A DNA stretch of 7,112 bases from CAMCFD01 sp965661355 (lineage in GTDB: Bacteria; Pseudomonadota; Alphaproteobacteria; Rickettsiales; UBA1997), in assembly GCA_965661355.1 (NCBI GenBank), contig CBFIDI010000059.1, positions 1 through 7,112 of the forward strand. The letters are read 5' to 3'. How positions within the stretch are numbered: the first letter of the stretch is position 1; each line of letters starts with the position of its first letter. The position numbers and the translations under genes are program-made. Below are positions 1 to 5,197 of the stretch, one piece after another. The notes under the pieces were generated by a model. The model ran no database searches, had not been told where the DNA came from, and saw only the letters and a program-made list of their open reading frames with translations.

Positions 1-64
1 CACAAGATGAAGTTGATATTGTTAAAAGAAAAACATTTGTTAAAATTATTATTAATTTTTTCAT
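1..64 (-). CDS. Probable lipoprotein or secreted protein, N-terminus only
   Basis: An ATG at 64-62 on the minus strand opens a frame that stays open to the window edge (21 codons plus one base). The visible peptide begins MKKLIIILTNVFLL and continues to TISTSSC. It has a short basic start and a hydrophobic core, then a cysteine at residue 21 after small residues, as in a signal peptide of the lipoprotein type. Thr at -3 of the cysteine is not the usual Leu, so the lipobox is imperfect. There is no Shine-Dalgarno sequence; a TATAAT on the minus strand (166-161) is the only promoter-like element upstream. A competing reading starts at ATG 143-141 and is broken by TAG at 80-78, after which that frame also stays open. 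The protein cannot be identified from this fragment. Confidence 0.4.
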   Translation of the reverse strand, partial: MKKLIIILTNVFLLTISTSSC

Positions 65-250
65 AATCTATAAGGGTCTAGATAATTTTTTTATTCTTTA
101 AATCTGCAGCTAATTTTTTATCATTAAAAAACACTATTTTCATATTAACTTTGGTAAGAAATTATATTAAACAACTGAATTTAATTACTTTTTTGCCAAA
201 AATCAATCTTTTTGCTTTATTTGTTTCTAAATTTTACTAATTCAATCAAT

Positions 251-400
251 TCATGATTTATCAATTTTATCATCATAACAAATGAGCGCCTCAACTTTAG
301 CAAATACTTCTTTAATAATTCTATATCTTAAATAATCAAGCTTTTTACTGCCATTATACGAAAATTTAACTTGTCCATCTTCGCCAATTAAAGCGGTGAA
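251..400 (-). pseudogene. 3' remnant of a second thioredoxin-like (TlpA-type) gene
   Basis: Read on the minus strand, 400-296 encodes 35 residues (FTALIGEDG... to ...KEVFAK) that match residues 151-185 of the intact thioredoxin-like protein at 1954-2514. There are only two replacements (Ile182 to Val, Thr184 to Ala). It then continues with a different tail, VEALICYDDKIDKS, to a TGA at 253-251. The first 150 residues are missing, including the WCTVC active site and the cis-proline, so the fragment has no start and no catalytic centre. It begins abruptly at 400, where the M23 peptidase gene is joined to it in another frame. The fragment is therefore the end of a lost paralogue or allele, not a gene in use. 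Confidence 0.8.
295..400. repeat. 106-bp direct repeat, copy A (thioredoxin gene 3' end)
   Basis: This stretch matches 1959-2064 in the same orientation at 100 of 106 positions. The six differences (301, 307, 350, 374, 383, 395) are all transitions. On the coding frame, four fall at third codon positions and are silent. The match ends sharply at 400 and fades at 294. Confidence 0.95.
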
Positions 401-768
401 TAGGCTTCTTCATAATGTAAATGTGGCCCTGAAGATTTACCTGTATTACCTGAGTAACCAATTAATTGACCAGCTTCAACATAGTAATTTTTGTCAACCA
501 GCCTTGTTTTTAAGTGGCCATAGAAGGAGTCGTATTTGATATCGTCATCATATCTAACGCTAATTCTCTCGCCAAAACCACTTTCATAACTAGACCTAGT
601 AACTTCTCCACTTTTGAGAGCATAAATTGGCGTACCAACAGGAACCGCAAAATCAGTCCCCTTATGAAAAACTCCAACCTCTCCAGTTACTGGGTCAGTT
701 CTAATTCCATAATTACTACTTATTCTAGAGTTTGATTGTTTTTGAAATATTAGACTTGTATTGCTCAT
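388..768 (-). CDS. M23 (LytM-type) zinc metallopeptidase core, 3' end replaced
   Basis: The 126-residue product is almost entirely an M23 peptidase domain, a fold that cleaves peptide cross-links in peptidoglycan or binds them. All expected residues are visible: the HxxxD zinc pair in HKGTD (His35, Asp39), the YGHL histidine (His85), and GPHLHYE with catalytic His116 and zinc ligand His118. The family's SSNYGIRTDPVTG and VGTPIYA segments precede them. The natural C-terminus is gone. After HYEE the frame crosses at about 400 into the tail of a thioredoxin gene, out of frame, and stops at 388-390. No signal peptide is present in MSNTSLIFQKQ..., so export is unexplained unless the N-terminus is also lost. 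The start has no Shine-Dalgarno. It lies just after tandem TAA TAA stops ending the broken gene at 775-1330, which suggests the two were once co-transcribed. It may still fold, or it may be a pseudogene. Confidence 0.75.
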   Translation of the reverse strand: MSNTSLIFQKQSNSRISSNYGIRTDPVTGEVGVFHKGTDFAVPVGTPIYALKSGEVTRSSYESGFGERISVRYDDDIKYDSFYGHLKTRLVDKNYYVEAGQLIGYSGNTGKSSGPHLHYEEAYSPL

Positions 769-774
769 GGTTTA

Positions 775-1330
775 TTAATTTTTACTTCTAATGATTTTAA
801 ATTCATTAACCCTACATCCTGTAACTTTTATATAGGATTTGTCTTTTGGTGCTTTATTGCTGCTAGATTCTACTGCAAACAAACTATTAGAATTCTTTTT
901 TATTTCTAACTCTTTTTGATTCATCAATGTATATATCTTTGTTTTTTTAATTTCTTCTTTATCTTTTTCCATTGTAGCTTCAGGACCAATATCTATCCCA
1001 ATAATTTCAAAAGGATCATTTTTATATAATAACCAAAAGCCATATTTTTGATAATATTTATCTCTCTCTCTTTAATTCCTGCCTCATAAACATTAATTGC
1101 AAAAATACAAACATTTCTATAACATCTACCCCTTTCTTTCCTGTTTATTTTTCTAAATACCCCTTCAAAAACTGAATATATATAACGACAAAAATGTCCA
1201 TGGTTATTTTCAAGATCTAGTTTAACTTTATAAGCTCCAAGGTAATCTTCTTTTATTTCTTCAGCGTAATCTGCCTTTGCAGAAAGGCTAAAAAATAATA
1301 AAAAGTAACTGTTAAATATATAATCTTCAC
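775..1330 (-). pseudogene. Secreted cysteine-containing protein of unknown family, two frameshifts
   Basis: Joining three minus-strand frames gives one coherent protein of about 184 residues. A GTG at 1330-1328 (TTG at 1336 is in frame too) starts MKIIYLTVTFYYF. A shift at the six-T run (1295-1290) leads into FSLSAKA-DYAEE, a typical signal-peptidase-I site. A second shift at the (GA)5 run (1071-1062) leads to DKYYQKYGFWLLYKN and onward to the TAA at 777-775. One extra T and one GA fewer would restore the whole frame. The mature part would carry four cysteines (in HFCRY, GRCYR, NVCIF and TGCRV), suggesting disulfides in the periplasm. The C-terminal third is rich in Lys and Glu. I do not recognise the family. 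ATG at 972 gives a 65-residue open piece, but it is only the tail of this gene. Either a true pseudogene or a phase-variable locus would fit. Confidence 0.6.
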
Positions 1331-1748
1331 TTGCAACTAAATGCTGTTCAATACTATTAAAAGAGCTTTGTTGTTTAATCAGAATAAAAAGAAGAGGAAT
1401 GTAAAAATCGGATATGTCAATAAAATTTAAGCTCTCAAAGGAAGAGAGACATAGCCAAAACTCTTTAATTATTGTGGTAAGTAACTAAAGCTAATTTGTT
1501 ATAATATATTTACTGATATTTGGGGTTAAGCACTTTTTGACAAGTTTTGTAAAATGCAACACCTACCAAAATCACTTCTTTTTCTTATATTAAGCCTCAT
1601 GTTTAAATGCTAATAATTTAATTAATAAATTTATTATAAAAAATACAGCCACAGCCAATACCTATTTTACGCCTTTAGCATTGGGTTTAGTAATTAAATT
1701 ATGACGAATAAATTAACATTTAACCATGAAAATGCATTATAATTTCTT
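1331..1748. other. Gene-poor spacer
   Basis: No convincing gene is seen. On the minus strand, 1484-1331 (51 codons) is open without a start codon and runs in the same frame as the middle part of the broken gene at 775-1330. It could be remnant coding sequence or chance. A 24-codon plus-strand frame begins at ATG 1414 but has no supporting signal. A 14-bp AT palindrome lies at 1623-1636. No tRNA- or terminator-like structure was found. Confidence 0.5.
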
Positions 1749-1901
1749 TTATCGAACTTCATTATAATGTTCGTTTTCTATTTCTTGATTGGCTTGATAT
1801 TCGTAATTTTCATCATACCAAGTAGAATCTGTGTTTATTTGATCTCTTGCATCAATGTCAAGCTCTTCGCTATATTCTTGGGATATTATATTTAGCGTCG
1901 T
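1749..1901 (-). pseudogene. Acidic C-terminal coding remnant, unknown
   Basis: A minus-strand frame of 50 codons is open between a TAA at 1904-1902 and a TAA at 1751-1749 and has no start codon. The peptide (ISQEYSEELDIDARDQ, then STWYDENYEYQANQE to NEVR) is rich in Glu, Asp, Asn and Tyr and looks more like a protein tail than random AT-rich sequence. An ATG at 1909-1907 lies just upstream in another frame and could have been its start before a small indel. It sits 52 bases downstream of the thioredoxin-like gene on the same strand, at the head of the decayed block. No family is recognised. Confidence 0.3.
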
Positions 1902-1953
1902 TTAATCATTTTAAGTTAAATTTTTTAACCAACAAATGTTAACTTTTAATAAA

Positions 1954-2514
1954 TTATTCTTTAGTAAATATTTCTTTAATAATTCTATATCTTAAATAAT
2001 CAAGCTTTTTACTACCATTATACGAAAATTTAACTTGCCCATCTTCACCAATTAAAGCAGTGAAAGGTATCACATTTTTATATTTAATTCCCCTGTTAGC
2101 AAGCTCTTCAAAAAACCCAGCTCTAAATTCCAGATATCTAGGCTTAAAATAATATTTTCCTTTAGCGCCAAGATAATCAGTTAATTTATTAGCAGAAATA
2201 TCTTTGTCAATTGCGACTGATATTATTTTCAAGTCACTATTTTGAAATTCTCGCGCAACTTCATTAATTACCCAGAAATTTTTTGTGCAAACGGTGCACC
2301 AAGTGGTATAAATATATAATAATATTGGCTTTCCGGCATTTTCATCTAGTTGCGCGGCAATATCAGTGGCCGAGGTTGCAATTGCATTTTGATTATTGTA
2401 AAATAAATTTTCAGATTGCGGAATTTTTACATCTAATATAGATTGTCTTTTAATATATTGATTCCAAATCGTAATCGCAACAATAACCGACAAAAGAATA
2501 ATTACAAATATCAT
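1954..2514 (-). CDS. Membrane-anchored thioredoxin-like (TlpA-type) protein
   Basis: The product (186 residues from ATG 2514) is a thiol-disulfide oxidoreductase of the thioredoxin/TlpA superfamily, expected on the periplasmic face of the inner membrane. It begins with a hydrophobic anchor (MIFVIILLSVIVAITI, residues 1-16). The active site is WCTVC (Cys73, Cys76), preceded by the strand ILLYIYT, and the cis-proline loop is VIPFTALI (Pro150). A longer frame reaches ATG 2589. The downstream start is preferred because AAAGGAG (2527-2521 on this strand) sits six bases before it, because the hydrophobic anchor begins right there, and because the far start would overlap the folB start codon. The role is probably reduction of periplasmic cysteines, for example in cytochrome c maturation, but no partner is visible here. 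Its last 35 codons are duplicated at 295-400. Confidence 0.85.
   Translation of the reverse strand: MIFVIILLSVIVAITIWNQYIKRQSILDVKIPQSENLFYNNQNAIATSATDIAAQLDENAGKPILLYIYTTWCTVCTKNFWVINEVAREFQNSDLKIISVAIDKDISANKLTDYLGAKGKYYFKPRYLEFRAGFFEELANRGIKYKNVIPFTALIGEDGQVKFSYNGSKKLDYLRYRIIKEIFTKE
1959..2064. repeat. 106-bp direct repeat, copy B (inside the intact thioredoxin-like gene)
   Basis: This is the intact-gene copy of the repeat at 295-400. It covers codons 151-185 of the thioredoxin-like protein plus the first base of the following codon's complement. The homology ends exactly one codon after the cis-proline codon. Confidence 0.95.
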
Positions 2515-2520
2515 TTTTTT

Positions 2521-2527
2521 CTCCTTT
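2521..2527 (-). promoter_or_regulatory. Strong Shine-Dalgarno of the thioredoxin-like gene
   Basis: AAAGGAG on the minus strand lies six bases before ATG 2514-2512. It decides the start codon: the alternative ATG at 2589 has no such site. Few other starts in the window have a comparable ribosome binding site. Confidence 0.8.
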
Positions 2528-2568
2528 AAAAAATTTTTTAAATTATTTTTTTGGTAATTTTTTATATC

Positions 2569-2574
2569 TATAAT
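2569..2574 (+). promoter_or_regulatory. -10 element candidate for folB
   Basis: A perfect TATAAT stands 13 bases before the folB ATG. A transcript starting about seven bases downstream would have an almost absent leader, which fits the lack of a Shine-Dalgarno before folB. No good -35 is present at the usual distance (TTGGTA at 2551 is only 12 bases away), so this is a weak call in AT-rich DNA. Confidence 0.35.
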
Positions 2575-2587
2575 TTTATTATTTTTC

Positions 2588-2935
2588 ATGGTAATTAAAA
2601 TAAAAAACTTAACACTTTATACAATATTGGGAATCTACGAATCTGAGCAAGAAAAAAAACGCGAGGTTATCATTAACATAACCATTAAGACTAATTTTGA
2701 TAAAGCAAGATACACAAATTCTATAGATGATACAATAGATTATAGCAAAATAATTAACAATATAAAAAGCCTGGTTGAAAATAAAAAATTTGGCCTAATT
2801 GAAAAAATGGCACAAGAAATACTTGATTTAATAACAAAAAACGACAAAATTGAAGAATGCCAACTTGAAATTGACAAACCAAAGATTTTTACAGAAGTTC
2901 AAAGCGCGTCTGTAACTTTAAACTATCAAAAATAA
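2588..2935 (+). CDS. folB: Dihydroneopterin aldolase
   Basis: FolB converts 7,8-dihydroneopterin to 6-hydroxymethyl-7,8-dihydropterin and glycolaldehyde in cytoplasmic folate synthesis. The 115 residues match the normal family length and pattern. GIYESEQ (residues 15-21) aligns with the GVYDWEQ region of the E. coli enzyme and carries Glu20. IDYSKI holds Tyr52, LIEKMAQE holds Glu72, and the DKP motif holds the catalytic Lys97. Sequence from residue 1 aligns with the family start, so ATG 2588 is kept although no Shine-Dalgarno precedes it. The ATG shares two bases with an ATG on the opposite strand (CATG), but the real divergent start is probably 2514, leaving a 73-base shared control region. 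The stop is immediately followed by the next gene. Some homologues act as epimerases, so substrate preference is not certain. Confidence 0.88.
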   Translation: MVIKIKNLTLYTILGIYESEQEKKREVIINITIKTNFDKARYTNSIDDTIDYSKIINNIKSLVENKKFGLIEKMAQEILDLITKNDKIEECQLEIDKPKIFTEVQSASVTLNYQK

Positions 2936-3370
2936 ATGGATCAAAGAACTTTAAGAACATTAAAAAGGTTAAATCTGCATCTAAAAGTCCAAAAAATTTT
3001 ATTGATTCTATCTTACTTTTTAATTATTTCTGGGGTTTTAACTTATATTTTCTTTGCTATTAACCGAAAAGATGAAAAATATAAATTAGTTTCCGGTTAT
3101 AAAAAAGATCAAAAAAAATATAAAACAGAAAAAATAATGATCAACCCAAAAATTCGCTTTAAACATACCGACAGTAAAATTTATGATATCGAAGCTAAAC
3201 GAGCATCGCATATCAACGAAGAAGAAATAACAATGTTTGACGCCGTAGCTAAAGGCGATATTGGCAATATTACCTCTGGCCAACTTAAAGTTTATGAAAA
3301 TGGCGACCACTTGGTTTTTACGGTAAACCCCGTGTTAATCTTAAATAATAACCAAAACAATAAAAAATAA
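2936..3370 (+). CDS. lptC: Short LptC-like LPS-export protein
   Basis: The 144-residue product looks like LptC, the bitopic inner-membrane protein that takes lipopolysaccharide from LptBFG and passes it to LptA. A basic cytoplasmic head (1-20) leads to one membrane segment (about 20-42). The periplasmic part follows, with NPKIRFKHTDSKIYDIEAKRA (70-90) resembling the first beta strands of the domain and GNITSGQLKVYENGDHLVFT (110-129) resembling its last strands. From my knowledge of the family, LptC is usually close to 190 residues. The central strands appear to be missing between about residues 90 and 108, not at either end. The ATG directly follows the folB TAA with no gap, so translation is probably coupled. 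lptA and lptB, its usual neighbours, are not here. The call rests on remembered family patterns and needs a profile search. Confidence 0.6.
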   Translation: MDQRTLRTLKRLNLHLKVQKILLILSYFLIISGVLTYIFFAINRKDEKYKLVSGYKKDQKKYKTEKIMINPKIRFKHTDSKIYDIEAKRASHINEEEITMFDAVAKGDIGNITSGQLKVYENGDHLVFTVNPVLILNNNQNNKK

Positions 3371-3420
3371 TTGTTATATTTTGCTTTCTTTCTAAAACAA
3401 AGACATCTTAATGGTAATTT

Positions 3421-3449
3421 TTGCAAAATAGCTTTAACCAACAAATAAT
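3421..3449 (+). promoter_or_regulatory. Candidate aroC promoter
   Basis: TTGCAA (3421-3426) and AATAAT (3444-3449) are spaced by 17 bases, matching the sigma70 consensus at 4/6 and 5/6. Transcription would begin near 3456, leaving a leader of about 18 bases with the aroC ribosome binding site in it. Chance matches are common in AT-rich DNA. Confidence 0.35.
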
Positions 3450-3464
3450 AATAGCTAATAATTT

Positions 3465-3469
3465 AAGGA
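3465..3469 (+). promoter_or_regulatory. aroC ribosome binding site
   Basis: AAGGA lies four bases before the ATG at 3474. The spacing is short, but the site supports this start. Confidence 0.55.
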
Positions 3470-3473
3470 ATAA

Positions 3474-4538
3474 ATGAGTAATAAATTTGGTACAAAATTT
3501 AGCTTTACCACCTTTGGCGAAAGCCACGGAAAGGCTATTGGATGCGTTATTGACGGCTGTCCATCAATGATCGAGATAAGCGAAGATGAAATCCAAAAAG
3601 AATTAGACAGAAGAAAGCCGGGGCAATCAAAATTTACAACCCAAAGAAAAGAAGATGATAAGGTAGAAATTTTATCTGGCGTTTTTGAAGGTAAAACCAC
3701 CGGCACACCAATTGCACTTTTAATTCACAACCAAGATCAAAGAAGTAAAGATTATGGCGACATAAAAGATAAATTTCGCCCAAACCATGCCGATTATGCT
3801 TATTTCATGAAATATGGAATTCGTGATTATCGCGGCGGCGGAAGATCATCAGCGCGCGAAACCGCCATGAGAGTTGCGGCCGGGGCAATTGCAAAAAAAA
3901 TTACCAAAGAAGCCGGAATAGAAATTTACGGCTATATTACTCAAATTGGTGATAAAAAAATTGATCGCAGTAAAATTGATTTATCCGAAATCAACAATAA
4001 TCCATTTTTCTGCCCCGATAAAGACACTTTGCCAATATTTGAAGATTATTTATCCGAAATTCGCAAAAATGGCGATTCTGTGGGTGCGGTTATTGAAATT
4101 ATAGCCAAAAATGTTCCGGCTGGCCTTGGCGAGCCAATTTACGACAAAATTGACTCTAGACTGGCTCAGGCAATGATGTCAATTAACGCCGTAAAATCAG
4201 TAGAAATTGGCATCGGACTTGAAGCGGCAAGTAAAAAAGGGTCGCAATTGGCCGATGAAATGTGGGTTGAAAATGACGAAGTTAAATTTTCGTCAAACCA
4301 TTCAGGTGGAACTTTGGGCGGAATAACCTCGGGGCAAGATTTAATTATCAGATTCGCCGTTAAGCCCACAAGTTCAATTTTAATTCCACGAAAAACCATT
4401 GATATTAATGGCAATAACACCGAAATTATTACCAAAGGAAGGCACGATCCTTGCGTAGGGTTGCGCGCCGTTCCCGTGGGCGAGGCCATGATGGCCGCAA
4501 CTTTAGCCGACTTTTTACTGTTAGATCAAGGTGAATAA
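3474..4538 (+). CDS. aroC: Chorismate synthase
   Basis: AroC converts 5-enolpyruvylshikimate-3-phosphate to chorismate with reduced FMN as cofactor. This is the last shikimate-pathway step, supplying aromatic amino acids, p-aminobenzoate and quinones. All three family signatures are present: GESHGKAIGCVIDGCP (15-30, His18), the HADYAYFMKYGIRDYRGGGR run (105-124, His105) followed by SSARET, and RHDPCVGLRAVPVGE (323-337). The 354-residue length is normal and no key residue is missing. The start is supported by AAGGA upstream and by FGTKFSFTTFGESHG at the N-terminus. The gene is visibly richer in G and C than folB, the lptC-like gene and the spacers, as expected for a conserved gene under selection. 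It is separated from the lptC-like gene by 103 bases and ends at its own hairpin. Confidence 0.97.
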   Translation: MSNKFGTKFSFTTFGESHGKAIGCVIDGCPSMIEISEDEIQKELDRRKPGQSKFTTQRKEDDKVEILSGVFEGKTTGTPIALLIHNQDQRSKDYGDIKDKFRPNHADYAYFMKYGIRDYRGGGRSSARETAMRVAAGAIAKKITKEAGIEIYGYITQIGDKKIDRSKIDLSEINNNPFFCPDKDTLPIFEDYLSEIRKNGDSVGAVIEIIAKNVPAGLGEPIYDKIDSRLAQAMMSINAVKSVEIGIGLEAASKKGSQLADEMWVENDEVKFSSNHSGGTLGGITSGQDLIIRFAVKPTSSILIPRKTIDINGNNTEIITKGRHDPCVGLRAVPVGEAMMAATLADFLLLDQGE

Positions 4539-4568
4539 TTTTATCTAAGTAAAATTATCTATTTTTTT
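4535..4568 (+). terminator. Rho-independent terminator of aroC
   Basis: A nine-base stem (ATAATTTTA at 4535-4543 with TAAAATTAT at 4550-4558) encloses a six-base loop. A run of seven T follows at 4562-4568. The left arm contains the aroC TAA. The stem is only A-T pairs, so its strength is uncertain. Confidence 0.5.
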
Positions 4569-4751
4569 GTGTCAATTTACAAAGTACCAATCCTAATATT
4601 TAAAAATTGAACCTATATATAAAGCAAATTTGTCAAAATCGTATTATTACTTTTAAACTTTGCTATATTTGTCTTTTTTAGTTAAATTTTATCCCTTGAA
4701 CTTTATAATTTATTATAAAAAATGACTGATATCATCTGATATTAAAAAGTT

Positions 4752-4779
4752 TTGACGATAGTTTTGGCAATTAAATAAT
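4752..4779 (+). promoter_or_regulatory. Promoter-like pair overlapped by an inverted repeat
   Basis: TTGACG (4752-4757) and AATAAT (4774-4779) are 16 bases apart, each 5/6 to the sigma70 consensus. The left arm of the inverted repeat at 4764-4797 lies between them. A transcript would start near 4786 and run toward the flavoprotein gene. Confidence 0.3.
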
Positions 4780-4797
4780 TAACATATAAATTGCCAA
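4764..4797. repeat. Nine-base inverted repeat, possible operator or hairpin
   Basis: TTGGCAATT (4764-4772) and AATTGCCAA (4789-4797) are perfect complements separated by 16 bases. The arms contain G and C, unlike the surrounding AT-rich background. No T-run follows, so a terminator is unlikely. The position over a promoter-like pair suggests a binding site for a dimeric regulator. Confidence 0.55.
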
Positions 4798-5128
4798 TTA
4801 TCAAGTTAAAGTGGCTTTGTAATAGATTTTATCCTTGAATTTATATCAAAAAAAATAAAAAATCCAAAATCCTAACCAAAGATAAAATCCTAAATTTTTA
4901 TAATTATTTATACACTCTTTAAAGATGGAGATTTATATTATCAAAAAACTAAATACCAAACCAATTAGTATAAAACCCAATAAAAACCTAAAAATAAATG
5001 ATGATAAAATATTTTTACTAATAAACCTAACTTAATCTAGTTATTTCAAGCAAGATATAAAGGAAAATTTGCAAAATTTACAAAATACAATATGAAGAAT
5101 ATAAGAACAAAAAAATTTATTTAATTTA

Positions 5129-5156
5129 TTGACAAATTCTATAAATTTTATATAAT
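5129..5156 (+). promoter_or_regulatory. Consensus sigma70 promoter of the flavoprotein gene
   Basis: TTGACA (5129-5134) and TATAAT (5151-5156) are both exact, with a 16-base spacer. Transcription is expected near 5163, giving a leader of about 35 bases. This is the clearest promoter in the window. Confidence 0.75.
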
Positions 5157-5172
5157 TTAGACTTTAATAAGT

Positions 5173-5179
5173 AAGGTGA
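5173..5179 (+). promoter_or_regulatory. Misplaced Shine-Dalgarno-like site before the flavoprotein start
   Basis: AAGGTGA lies 18 bases before ATG 5198, about twice the normal distance. The GTG inside it is followed after two codons by TAA. The only in-frame codon at a better distance is ATA 5189, a very rare start, so ATG 5198 is retained. Confidence 0.35.
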
Positions 5180-5197
5180 AAATTTAACATATTTTAT

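Larger units (their letters stand above)
4539..5197. other. 659-base spacer between aroC and the flavoprotein gene
   Basis: No conserved gene is found here. The spacer contains the aroC terminator, a promoter-like pair with an inverted repeat at 4752-4797, and near-repeats of ATTTTATCCTTGAA with TTATA (4686-4706 and 4826-4845). It also contains three AAATCC motifs at 4858-4892 and the flavoprotein promoter at 5129-5156. ATG 4925 opens a 36-codon frame ending at 5035, 21 bases after a TATAAT at 4899-4904. It is Lys/Ile/Asn-rich and has no ribosome binding site, so I do not call it a gene. Compared with neighbouring spacers this stretch is long, which fits erosion of a former gene. Confidence 0.5.

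Noticed and set aside
1414..1488. 24-codon plus-strand frame MSIKFKLSKEE...
   Set aside because: It is too short and unsupported, and it lies opposite an open minus-strand stretch.
1628..1644. 17-base identity with 4707-4723 (AATTTATTATAAAAAAT)
   Set aside because: It consists only of A and T; a match of this length between AT-rich spacers is plausible by chance.
1753..1773. CGAAC...GTTCG inverted repeat, checked as a LexA-type site or terminator
   Set aside because: The spacing does not fit known LexA boxes, and the T-run on the plus strand follows no plus-strand gene.
1924..1937. 14-base identity with 3433-3446 (TTTAACCAACAAAT)
   Set aside because: It is short and has no shared context apart from both lying in spacers near gene ends.
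1913..1945. AAGTTAA...TTAACTT inverted repeat after the thioredoxin-like gene
   Set aside because: The stem is seven A-T-rich pairs with a 19-base loop and no T-run on the gene strand, too weak for a terminator call.
3086..3310. Open minus-strand frames opposite the lptC-like gene and aroC
   Set aside because: They are antisense shadows of well-supported plus-strand genes and carry no motifs of their own.
4925..5035. 36-codon plus-strand frame beginning MEIYIIKKLN
   Set aside because: It is short, has no ribosome binding site and has the Lys/Ile/Asn make-up expected by chance in AT-rich DNA. It is mentioned only as a possible product of the transcript from about 4786.
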